From: JACDAN01 sp035707105 | Lineage (GTDB): Bacteria; Actinomycetota; Thermoleophilia; Gaiellales; Gaiellaceae | Assembly: GCA_035707105.1 (NCBI GenBank) | Contig: DASSUI010000079.1 | Span: 1-26,088, forward strand | Direction: 5' to 3' | Length of the DNA: 26,088 bases | Shown here: positions 1 to 6,212 of the stretch, piece by piece | Layout of the letters: each line of letters starts with the position of its first letter | Numbering within the stretch: position 1 is the first letter of the stretch | Notes under the pieces: model-generated | Told to the model about the DNA's origin: nothing | What the model saw: only the letters and a program-made list of their open reading frames with translations | Databases searched by the model: none | Position numbers and translations under genes: made by a program

Positions 1-694
1 GACGCCGCTCCCTCCACCGCAGGCGGAGGTGCAGGAGGACGACGCAGAGGGAGACCCAGGCGAGGCCGATGCTGTACCCGGCGATCACGTCCGAGAGGAA
101 GTGGACGCCGAGGTACAGGCGGCTGAACCCGATCAGGAGCACGAGGACCGCGGCGCCGGCGAGTGCCGCGACCTGGGCCCGCCTCGTCGCGGCATGGCGC
201 GCGAGGATGTAGCCGAGCGTCCCGTACACGGCCAGGGAGACCGACGCGTGGCCGCTCGGGAACGAGTAGGTGCTTTCCGAGGAGAGCGGGTCGGGGAAGA
301 ACGGCCGCTCCCGCTGGAAGCCGAGCTTCAGGCCGACGGTGATGATCTCCGCGCCGACGAACGCGAGCAGCAGCAACTGCATGTCCGCGATCCAGCGCCT
401 CCGCCAGAGGAGCACTGCGCCCGCGACGGTGACGCCGAGCAGGACAGGGAAGTTCCCGATCAGCGTCACGTTCTCGAAGAACCTCGTCCAGCCCGGCGTC
501 GCGTTCTCGTGCAGCCAGTTCGCGAGCCGGTCGTCGACCTTGGTGTCGCCCTCGGCGAGGTCCTCCGCCATCCAGCCGAAGATCCACGCGCTCCCGGTCA
601 GGACGACGAGCCCGGCGAGCAGCTCCAGGCCGAGGACGTTGATCAGGCGGGAGACTCTGGCGGCCACGAGGCCATTGTTACCCTGACCCGCCAT
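1..694 (-). CDS. PAP2-family membrane phosphatase (partial, C-terminus beyond window)
   Basis: The frame is open from an ATG at 694 to the window edge, giving 231 residues with no stop; a GTG at 667 is an alternative start. It carries the three motifs of the PAP2 / acid phosphatase superfamily: KX6RP (K123 to R130-P131), PSGH (146-149) and SRX5HX3D (S191, R192, H198, D202). H149 and H198 would be the catalytic histidines. Hydrophobic segments lie at about 21-40, 83-97, 107-123, 153-166, 176-190 and 203-222, as in integral-membrane lipid phosphatases. The family removes phosphate from lipid phosphates or undecaprenyl diphosphate at the outer membrane face; the substrate here cannot be told. 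It is divergent from the thiolase: the ATG at 694 would overlap the thiolase ATG within one CATG. The GTG at 667 leaves more room for a promoter and is at least as plausible. Confidence 0.9.
   Translation of the reverse strand, partial: MAGQGNNGLVAARVSRLINVLGLELLAGLVVLTGSAWIFGWMAEDLAEGDTKVDDRLANWLHENATPGWTRFFENVTLIGNFPVLLGVTVAGAVLLWRRRWIADMQLLLLAFVGAEIITVGLKLGFQRERPFFPDPLSSESTYSFPSGHASVSLAVYGTLGYILARHAATRRAQVAALAGAAVLVLLIGFSRLYLGVHFLSDVIAGYSIGLAWVSLCVVLLHLRLRWRERR
679..684 (+). promoter_or_regulatory. TANNNT -10 box of the thiolase gene
   Basis: TACCCT lies 8 bases before the ATG at 693. The spacing puts the transcription start at or next to the start codon, so a leaderless message is likely. 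No -35 element is evident. If the PAP2 gene starts at 694, the box lies inside its first codons, which argues for the GTG start at 667. Confidence 0.55.
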
Positions 695-1841
695 GCGCTC
701 AGTCATCGTCAGCGCCGTCCGGACGCCGTTCGGGAAGCTCGGCGGGGGGCTGAAGGACCTCGAGGCGACCGAGCTCGGCTCGATCGTGATCCGCAGCGCG
801 CTCGACCGTGCCGGCCTCGAGTCGGGCGACGTCGAGTACGTCGTCATGGGGCAGGTGCTCCAGGGCGGAGCGGGACAGGCACCGGCGCGCCAGGCCGCGA
901 TCGGCGCGGGCCTGCCGATCGAGGTTCCGGCCGACACGATCAACAAGGTCTGCGCCTCCTCGATCCGCGCCGTCGAGATCGCCGACCTGATGATCCGCGC
1001 AGGTGGCCACCGGGTCGTCGTCGCGGGGGGAATGGAGTCGATGTCGAACGCGCCCTACGCGCTCAAGAAGGCGCGCTTCGGGTACCGGCTCGGCGACGGG
1101 ACGCTGATCGACCTCATGACGCACGACGGCCTCACGTCCACGTTCGACAAGCGGCACATGGTCGAGCAGGCGTCGTTCGTCGCTCGCGAGCTGGGCATCT
1201 CGCGCGAGGACCAGGACGCCTGGGCGCTCCGCTCGCACGAGCGTGCGGTGGCGGCGCAGGACGCGGGCCGCTTCGACGACGAGATCGTCGCCGTCGGGGA
1301 GCTCACGGCGGACGAGGGCCCCAGGCGCGACACGTCGATCGAGAAGCTCGCCTCCCTGAAGCCCGTCTTCGACCCCGAAGGCACGACGACGGCCGGGAAC
1401 GCGCCCGGTGTGAACGACGGTGCCGCGGCGCTCGTCGTCACCAGCGAGGAGTTCGCGCAGGAGCGCGGGCTGGAGCCGCTCGCGACAATCGTCGCGCAGG
1501 CCTACGTCGCCGACGACTTCGCGTACCTCGCGCGCACGCCGGCGAGAGCCGGCCACATGGCGCTCGACAAGGCGGGAAAGTCGATCGAGGACGTCGAGCG
1601 CGTCGAGCTCAACGAGGCGTTCTCGTCGGTCGCGCTCAACTCGACGAAGATGCTCGGTGTCGACCCGGACAAGGTCAACGTCAACGGCGGCGCGGTCGCG
1701 CTGGGCCACCCGATCGGCGCCTCGGGCGCGCGCATCCTCGGGACGATGATCCACGAGCTGCGGCGGAACGGCGGCGGGCTCGGGTTGGCGGCGATCTGCT
1801 CGGGCGGCGGCCAGGGCGACGCCCTGATCCTCGAGGTGTAA
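693..1841 (+). CDS. acetyl-CoA acetyltransferase (thiolase)
   Basis: A 382-residue thiolase, close to the usual 390. It shows the nucleophilic Cys87 in NKVCASS, His339 in the GHPIGASGAR motif and the second catalytic Cys369 in CSGGGQG. The N-terminus (VIVSAVRTPFGKLGG) starts as expected for the family, which supports the ATG at 693. Thiolases of this type cleave acetoacetyl-CoA, or longer 3-ketoacyl-CoA, to acetyl-CoA in the cytoplasm, or run in reverse. With the 3-hydroxyacyl-CoA dehydrogenase, acyl-CoA dehydrogenase and enoyl-CoA hydratase nearby it would complete beta-oxidation of short acyl-CoA; that link is inferred from the neighbourhood. It is transcribed alone; no gene follows within 100 bases on the same transcript without a hairpin between. 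Chain-length preference cannot be read from the sequence. Confidence 0.95.
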   Translation: MRSVIVSAVRTPFGKLGGGLKDLEATELGSIVIRSALDRAGLESGDVEYVVMGQVLQGGAGQAPARQAAIGAGLPIEVPADTINKVCASSIRAVEIADLMIRAGGHRVVVAGGMESMSNAPYALKKARFGYRLGDGTLIDLMTHDGLTSTFDKRHMVEQASFVARELGISREDQDAWALRSHERAVAAQDAGRFDDEIVAVGELTADEGPRRDTSIEKLASLKPVFDPEGTTTAGNAPGVNDGAAALVVTSEEFAQERGLEPLATIVAQAYVADDFAYLARTPARAGHMALDKAGKSIEDVERVELNEAFSSVALNSTKMLGVDPDKVNVNGGAVALGHPIGASGARILGTMIHELRRNGGGLGLAAICSGGGQGDALILEV

Positions 1842-1861
1842 CGGCCCCGCTTTCGGGCCGT
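1841..1861 (+). terminator. hairpin behind the thiolase gene
   Basis: ACGGCCC (1841-1847) and GGGCCGT (1855-1861) form a perfect 7-bp stem with a 7-base loop, beginning on the last base of the stop codon. No U-tract follows, so it would be a weak or non-canonical terminator. It is also the first of four consecutive inverted repeats before the next gene. Confidence 0.5.
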
Positions 1862-1868
1862 CTGGATA

Positions 1869-1939
1869 CCGGGTTCGGACCCCTAACCCGGAAGGGGGAT
1901 TTTTCGGCGGCACCCCAACCGCCGGACGCATACTGCGTC
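1869..1939 (+). promoter_or_regulatory. leader with three consecutive perfect inverted repeats
   Basis: Three stems follow one another: CCGGGTT/AACCCGG (1869-1875 with 1885-1891), CGGCGG/CCGCCG (1905-1910 with 1919-1924) and GACGCA/TGCGTC (1925-1930 with 1934-1939). The last ends 7 bases before the ATG at 1947. A short T run (1900-1904) follows the first stem. I match it to no riboswitch class I know. It could be a terminator/attenuator, a protein-binding operator or a structured 5' leader. Confidence 0.4.
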
Positions 1940-1946
1940 TGACTCG

Positions 1947-2345
1947 ATGATGAGGAAGCGTTCCCTGGGCATGCGGCCATGCCGGGGGGCTTGGGGGAAG
2001 GGGAGTCGACGGGCGAAAGCGGTGGCCGCCGCATGCCTTGCCGCGCTCGCCGTCGCCGCGGCGCTTCCGCAGGGCGCGGCCGCGTATCCGTGCGGCGACA
2101 GCCCGACGGCGGCGAGGACCCTGCAGCTCGCCCGCGTCTCACCCGACCAGTGTCGCGTGCCGGAGTCGCTCCGCCGGAGCAAGTCGGACGGGCGGCCCGC
2201 GAAGAGGAAGCAAGGGAGCATGAGCGCGCTTACGGTGTTCGTACTCGCCGTCGTGGGCGCGCTCCTGATCCCGATCGGACGCAACGGCCTCCCGAAGGGC
2301 GAGGACCCGTTCGATCACGACCCTACGTACGAACCGAAGTTCTAA
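1947..2345 (+). CDS. small exported or membrane-anchored protein of unknown function
   Basis: A 132-residue protein with a basic N-terminus (about 1-24), a hydrophobic Ala/Leu-rich stretch (about 25-42) and a possible signal-peptidase site after GAAA before YPCGD. A short polar segment with two cysteines (about 49 and 69) follows, then a second hydrophobic segment (about 92-108) and an acidic tail rich in Asp, Pro and Glu. I recognise no domain. The ATG at 1950 is an alternative start. The signal-like region and the sensible amino-acid make-up argue that it is real. Its last 23 bases overlap the end of the convergent hydrolase gene. It has no clear Shine-Dalgarno and no strict TANNNT box; a weak -10-like CATACT sits at 1929-1934, inside the last inverted repeat of the leader. 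Confidence 0.65.
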   Translation: MMRKRSLGMRPCRGAWGKGSRRAKAVAAACLAALAVAAALPQGAAAYPCGDSPTAARTLQLARVSPDQCRVPESLRRSKSDGRPAKRKQGSMSALTVFVLAVVGALLIPIGRNGLPKGEDPFDHDPTYEPKF

Positions 2346-3075
2346 GGAGAAAGTCGAGAAGCAGATGAGAGAGCTCTTCAGGCGCCCGCCAGGGAATCAT
2401 GTGATCGGCGTCCTTGATTACGGCCGACTCGGCACCGGGAATCTCGCGGGCGAGCCGGGCCCCGATCTCGTTGATGCCGGGGACGTCCCGGCTCCCCGTG
2501 ACGACCAGGGTGGGGGCGGCTATCCGGCCCACCCGCTCGGCAACGGGCTCGTCGGTGGCCGGGTCCTCGCCGTTCGACCCGACGGCGTTCTCGAGAAACA
2601 TCGTCCGTAGCTCGCGGTCGGCGCCCATCGGCGCCCACATCTCCATGTCGAGCTCGGCCATGGCCGCCCAGTCGTCGGCGGCCTCGGCACGCTCCCAGCG
2701 ATCGATCTGCTCCGGCGTCCAGTTCACCTGCAGGCGGACGCCCGGGAGCCCGGAGCCGAGGAGCACGAGCGCCGAGACGCGCTCCGGCCGCTCGACCGCG
2801 GCGGTGAGCGCGATGTTCCCGCCACGCGAGGCGCCCGCGAGCGCCGCCCGCTCGACGCCGGCCGCGTCGAGCACCGACACGAGGTCGTTGACGAGCGAGT
2901 AGGGGCCGTCCGGCAACGGCGAGCGCCCGTAGCTGCGCTGGTCGTAGCGGATCACGCGGAGGCGTGTCGCGAGCAGGGGGACGACGCGGTCCCAGATGCG
3001 CGAGTCGACGACGCCCTCGTGGAGGAGGACGAGCGGCGGTCCCTCGCCGGCGACGTCGAACCAGAGGTCGGTCAC
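2323..3075 (-). CDS. alpha/beta hydrolase
   Basis: A 250-residue alpha/beta-hydrolase-fold protein starting at GTG 3075. The HE-G oxyanion-hole region is at 19-21, the nucleophile elbow GASRG has Ser83, and the acid and base of the triad are likely Asp197 (SRDVPG) and His225 (DADHMIPW). The overall pattern (YDQRSYGRS, VLLGSGLPG, APTLVVTGSRD) resembles the esterase / enol-lactonase / haloperoxidase-like group; the substrate is unknown. It is divergent from the 3-hydroxyacyl-CoA dehydrogenase with only 26 bases between start codons, and convergent with the small protein gene, which it overlaps by 23 bases. A thioesterase or ester-opening role feeding the adjacent acyl-CoA pathway is possible but only inferred from position. 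Confidence 0.9.
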   Translation of the reverse strand: MTDLWFDVAGEGPPLVLLHEGVVDSRIWDRVVPLLATRLRVIRYDQRSYGRSPLPDGPYSLVNDLVSVLDAAGVERAALAGASRGGNIALTAAVERPERVSALVLLGSGLPGVRLQVNWTPEQIDRWERAEAADDWAAMAELDMEMWAPMGADRELRTMFLENAVGSNGEDPATDEPVAERVGRIAAPTLVVTGSRDVPGINEIGARLAREIPGAESAVIKDADHMIPWRAPEELSHLLLDFLLRTSVRT

Positions 3076-3083
3076 GCCCGCGG

Positions 3084-3093
3084 ACGTTAGCCT
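3084..3093. promoter_or_regulatory. symmetric divergent -10 element
   Basis: The ten bases ACGTTAGCCT read TAGCCT on the + strand, 8 bases before ATG 3102, and TAACGT on the - strand, 8 bases before GTG 3075. The two TANNNT boxes share the central TA. Both genes would be leaderless and transcribed away from the same ten bases. Symmetric -10 elements driving divergent transcription are known in bacteria; use here is inferred. Confidence 0.6.
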
Positions 3094-3101
3094 CCCGCCG
3101 C

Positions 3102-3935
3102 ATGCAGTTCGAACACGTCCTCGTGGTCGGCGCTGGACAGATGGGCGGCGGCATCGCCCAGGTCTCGGCCGCCGCCGGCTGCCGGGTCACCCTGCACGAC
3201 GCCGTGCCGGGAGCGACCGACCGCGCGCTCGAGACGATCCGACGCAGCGCCGGGAAGCTGGCGGAGAAGGGCGGGCCCGATCCGGAGGAGGTGCTCGGCC
3301 GCATCGAGGCGGCCGACGACCTCGTCGCCGCAGACCTCATGGTCGAGGCCGTCGTCGAGGACGCCGCGGTGAAGGAGGACATCTTCCGCCGCGCGGACGA
3401 GACGCTGCCCCCCGACGCCGTGCTCGCGTCGAACACGTCCTCGATCCCGATCGGGTCGCTCGCCGGGGTCACCGCGAGGCCGGACAAGGTGATCGGGATG
3501 CACTTCTTCAACCCGGTCCCGGTGCTGAAGCTCGTCGAGGTGATCCGGGCCGAGCGCACGTCGGACGAGACGGCGGCGTCCGTCGTCGCGTTCGCCGAGG
3601 AGCTGGGCAAGGTGCCTGCACAGGCGAACGACTTCCCGGGGTTCGTCTCGAACCGGATCCTCATGCCGTTCATCAACGAGGCCGTGTGGGCGCTGCAGGA
3701 CGGCGTCGCCGAGGCGGAAGCGATCGACACGATCGCGAAGCTGGGGTTCGCGCACCCGATGGGCCCGCTTGCGCTCGCGGACCTCATCGGGCTCGACACC
3801 TGCATCGCGATCATGGAGGTGCTCGAGCGCGGTCTCGGCGACGAGAAGTACGCGCCGTGTCCGCTCCTCCGCGAGCACGTCGAGGCCGGCCGGCTGGGCC
3901 GGAAGTCCGGGCAGGGCTTCTACAGTTACTCGTAG
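3102..3935 (+). CDS. 3-hydroxyacyl-CoA (3-hydroxybutyryl-CoA) dehydrogenase
   Basis: A 277-residue single-function dehydrogenase of the length usual for the Hbd / PaaH / FadB2 group. The Rossmann motif GAGQMGGGIA is at 10-18, SNTSS at 110-114, the catalytic His134 is in GMHFFNPVP, and Asn184 follows the FPGFVSNR motif; the C-terminal domain ends with the typical GRKSGQGFYSYS. It oxidises (S)-3-hydroxyacyl-CoA to 3-ketoacyl-CoA with NAD. The ATG at 3102 is chosen because the family starts just before the Rossmann strand; longer readings run into the divergent hydrolase gene. The acyl-CoA dehydrogenase follows with a one-base overlap (TAGTG). The pair probably shares a transcript and works in the same short-chain acyl-CoA spiral. 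Confidence 0.95.
   Translation: MQFEHVLVVGAGQMGGGIAQVSAAAGCRVTLHDAVPGATDRALETIRRSAGKLAEKGGPDPEEVLGRIEAADDLVAADLMVEAVVEDAAVKEDIFRRADETLPPDAVLASNTSSIPIGSLAGVTARPDKVIGMHFFNPVPVLKLVEVIRAERTSDETAASVVAFAEELGKVPAQANDFPGFVSNRILMPFINEAVWALQDGVAEAEAIDTIAKLGFAHPMGPLALADLIGLDTCIAIMEVLERGLGDEKYAPCPLLREHVEAGRLGRKSGQGFYSYS
3921..3926 (+). promoter_or_regulatory. possible internal -10 box for the acyl-CoA dehydrogenase
   Basis: TACAGT lies 8 bases before the GTG at 3935, inside the last codons of the upstream gene. It depends on AGT for serine, an unusual codon in this GC-rich gene, which hints at selection. An internal leaderless promoter is possible but unproven. Confidence 0.35.
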
Positions 3936-5098
3936 TGCAGTTCGACCTCACGCCCGACCAGCGCGAGATCCAGGCGCTCGCACGCGAGTTCGCGGACGCG
4001 GAGATCGCGCCGCACGCGTCGCAGTGGGACCGCGACCACCACTTCCCGCGCGAGCTCTACGCGAAGCTCGCCGAGCTCGGGCTGATGGGCGTCTGCGTGC
4101 CCGAGGAGTACGGCGGCGCGGGCGCGGACTTCCTCTCGTACGTCCTCGTGCTCGAGGAGCTGTCTCGCGCGGACGCCGGCGTCGGCGTCACGGTGGCGGT
4201 GCACACGAGCGCCTGCACGCTGCCGATCCTCGCGTTCGGCACCGACGAGCAGCGCGCGCGGTTCGTCCCGCCGCTCGCGCGCGGGGAAGGGATCGGCGCC
4301 TTCGCGCTCACCGAGCCGGAGGCCGGGTCCGACGCAGGATCGCTGCGGACGAAGGCGGAGCCGGCGAACGGCGGCTGGACGATCACCGGCACGAAGCAGT
4401 GGATCACGAACGGCGCGCACGCCTCGACGTTCCTGCTCTTCGCACGGACCGACCAGGAGACGCCCGGGGCGAAGGGCGTCTCGGCGTTCGTCCTCGACGC
4501 CGACCACGTGCGAATCACGCGGGAGGAGGAGAAGCTCGGGCTGAACTCCTCGGTCACGAACGACATCGCGGTCGACGGCATCGAGGTCGGCCGCGACCGG
4601 CTCCTGCACGACGAGGGCAAGGGCTTCACCGTCGCGATGGCGACCCTCGACGGCGGTCGGATCGGGATCGCAGCGCAGGCGCTCGGCATCGCGCAGGCCG
4701 CCTACGACGTGGCGCGCGAGTACGCGAAGGAGCGGCGGACGTTCGGCAAGGCGATCGGCGAGCACCAGGCGATCCAGCAGAAGCTCGCGGACATGTCGAC
4801 CGAGATCGACGCCGCGCGCCTGCTCGTCCACCGGGCCGCGTGGCTGAAGGAGCAGGGACGGCCGCACACCGAGGAAGGCGCGAAGGCGAAGCTCTACGCC
4901 TCCGAGATGGCGCGCCGGCAGACCGCGGAGGCGATCCAGGTCCTCGGCGGCTACGGCTACACGAAGGAGTTCCCAGTCGAGCGCTTCTACCGTGACGCGA
5001 AGATCACCGAGATCTACGAAGGGACGAGCGAGATCCAGCGCCTCGTCATCGCGCGCTCGATCCTCGAGCTGAAGCGCCGCGAGCTCGCCGCCGGCTAG
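3935..5098 (+). CDS. acyl-CoA dehydrogenase (short-chain type)
   Basis: A 387-residue FAD flavoenzyme starting at GTG 3935, which shares its G with the TAG stop of the upstream gene. It has the family signatures FALTEPEAGSDAGS (about 127-140), the central strand and C-terminal bundle with RRTFGKAIGEHQAIQ, and the catalytic base Glu362 in the YEGTSEIQ motif. That position for the base is typical of butyryl-/short-chain and medium-chain enzymes; isovaleryl- and long-chain enzymes have it elsewhere. It desaturates acyl-CoA to trans-2-enoyl-CoA and passes electrons to ETF, which is encoded at 13147-14867 with its quinone oxidoreductase. A longer reading into the preceding gene exists but covers only shadow sequence. 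Chain length is inferred to be short from the neighbours. Confidence 0.95.
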   Translation: MQFDLTPDQREIQALAREFADAEIAPHASQWDRDHHFPRELYAKLAELGLMGVCVPEEYGGAGADFLSYVLVLEELSRADAGVGVTVAVHTSACTLPILAFGTDEQRARFVPPLARGEGIGAFALTEPEAGSDAGSLRTKAEPANGGWTITGTKQWITNGAHASTFLLFARTDQETPGAKGVSAFVLDADHVRITREEEKLGLNSSVTNDIAVDGIEVGRDRLLHDEGKGFTVAMATLDGGRIGIAAQALGIAQAAYDVAREYAKERRTFGKAIGEHQAIQQKLADMSTEIDAARLLVHRAAWLKEQGRPHTEEGAKAKLYASEMARRQTAEAIQVLGGYGYTKEFPVERFYRDAKITEIYEGTSEIQRLVIARSILELKRRELAAG

Positions 5099-5102
5099 CG
5101 CC

Positions 5103-5627
5103 GTGGACACCGGCCTGAGCCTGTTCCTCGCCGACCAGCATCCGGAGCTGGCGTCGGCGCACGACGAGCTCTACCCGGAGCGGATCCCCGAGGGGCTCCC
5201 GCTCTCGCTGACCCTGCTCTACCCGTTCGCGCCGGCGGACGAGGTCGACCGCTACACGGAGGACCTCGCGGCCCTCTTCGCCGAGTGGCCGCCGTTCGAG
5301 CTCGTGCTCGCCCGGGTCGAGCAGTGGGACGAGGGCGGCGCGGCCTACCTCGCACCCGATCCCGAAGAGCCGCTCCGCGGGCTGATGCGCGCGCTCTGGC
5401 GGCGGTTCCCGCAGTTCCCGCCCTACGGCGAGGCCGGCGGCGACCCGCCGCCGCATGCGTCTCTGACGCTCACTGGCGGCGACGACCCCGCCGCGACCCG
5501 CGCCCGCGTGGAGAGTCGAGTCGGCGGCCTGCTCCCTGCCCGGTTCCACGTCTCCGAGGCGACGCTGATGGAGGAGCACGAGCGCGACCGCTGGCGTGTC
5601 CGCAAGACGTTCCGCCTCGGAACCTAA
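5103..5627 (+). CDS. 2'-5' RNA ligase-like (2H phosphoesterase superfamily) protein
   Basis: A 174-residue protein starting at GTG 5103, four bases after the acyl-CoA dehydrogenase stop. Two family motifs are visible: SLTLLYPF (35-42), where the family has H-x-T followed by LLYPF, and PHASLTL (117-123), which keeps the second H-x-S with His118. The first catalytic histidine is therefore Ser35. 2H enzymes act on 2',3'-cyclic or 2'-5' phosphodiester bonds in RNA or nucleotides and normally need both histidines, so this protein may be inactive as a phosphoesterase or may only bind RNA or nucleotide. Its placement between the acyl-CoA dehydrogenase and the cobalamin adenosyltransferase suggests co-transcription, with no obvious functional link. 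Confidence 0.8.
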   Translation: MDTGLSLFLADQHPELASAHDELYPERIPEGLPLSLTLLYPFAPADEVDRYTEDLAALFAEWPPFELVLARVEQWDEGGAAYLAPDPEEPLRGLMRALWRRFPQFPPYGEAGGDPPPHASLTLTGGDDPAATRARVESRVGGLLPARFHVSEATLMEEHERDRWRVRKTFRLGT

Positions 5628-5630
5628 GCT
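5625..5630 (+). promoter_or_regulatory. TANNNT -10 box before the adenosyltransferase gene
   Basis: TAAGCT overlaps the TAA stop of the upstream gene and lies 6 bases before ATG 5637. It may allow separate leaderless expression of the adenosyltransferase, although the gene could also be co-transcribed. Confidence 0.4.
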
Positions 5631-5636
5631 CTGCGC

Positions 5637-6212
5637 ATGCCGCGCAAGTCGGACGAGCCCGTTCGGCTGACCCGCATCTACACGCGGGCCGGCGACCGTG
5701 GGGAGACGAGCCTCGGCGACGGGACGCGCGTGTCGAAGCTCGACTGGCGAATCGCCGCCTTCGGCACCGTCGACGAGCTGAACTCGCACGTCGGGCTCGC
5801 CGTGGCCGCTGGTCCGTCCGCCGAGATGCGCCCGGCGCTGGAGCGGGTGCAGAACGAGCTCTTCGACGTCGGAGCCGACATCAGCGTCCCGTTCGGCATC
5901 CCTGACCGGCTTCGGGTCACGCAGGCACAGATCGTTGCGCTCGAGGCGGACTGCGACCGGTTCAACGCCGACCTCCCGGAGCTCCGCAGCTTCGTGCTGC
6001 CGGGCGGAAGCGAGCTCGCGGCGCGCCTCCACGTCGCGCGCGCCGTCTGCCGCCGGGCCGAGCGCGCCGTGCTCGACGCGGCAGGGGAGGTCGAGCTCAA
6101 CCCTCTTCTCCAGGTCTACCTGAACCGCCTCTCCGACCTTCTCTTCATCCTCGCCAGGGCCGCCAACACGGGCGGCGACGAGCCCCTCTGGAAGCCTGGG
6201 AGCTCCTCCTAG
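5637..6212 (+). CDS. cob(I)alamin adenosyltransferase, PduO type
   Basis: A 191-residue ATP:cob(I)alamin adenosyltransferase, the usual length. The N-terminal ATP-binding segment TRAGDRGETSLGDGTRVSK spans 16-34, VDELNS is at 45-50, the RSFVLPGG strand at 117-124, the catalytic RRAER at 139-143, and YLNRLSDLLFILAR at 161-174. It adds the 5'-deoxyadenosyl group to cob(I)alamin and can hand the cofactor directly to B12 mutases. That fits the adenosylcobalamin-dependent mutase encoded at 7001 (large subunit) and 10885 (B12-binding subunit). The gene starts 9 bases after the 2H-like gene, and its end overlaps the probable start of the TauE-like gene. Confidence 0.95.
   Translation: MPRKSDEPVRLTRIYTRAGDRGETSLGDGTRVSKLDWRIAAFGTVDELNSHVGLAVAAGPSAEMRPALERVQNELFDVGADISVPFGIPDRLRVTQAQIVALEADCDRFNADLPELRSFVLPGGSELAARLHVARAVCRRAERAVLDAAGEVELNPLLQVYLNRLSDLLFILARAANTGGDEPLWKPGSSS

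Noticed and set aside
29..1942. A 637-residue open frame on the + strand over the PAP2 and thiolase genes
   Set aside because: It is the out-of-frame shadow of a - strand PAP2 gene and the + strand thiolase, with Arg/Gly/Asp-rich low-complexity sequence and no domain.
1869..1946. A c-di-AMP (ydaO-type) riboswitch, suggested by CTAACCCGG near 1883 and an exported-protein gene downstream
   Set aside because: The rest of the conserved aptamer core is not visible and the space before the thiolase stop is too short.
2378..3814. A 478-residue open frame antisense to the hydroxyacyl-CoA dehydrogenase
   Set aside because: Composition is that of a GC-rich shadow frame; the real genes on both strands here are well supported by motifs.
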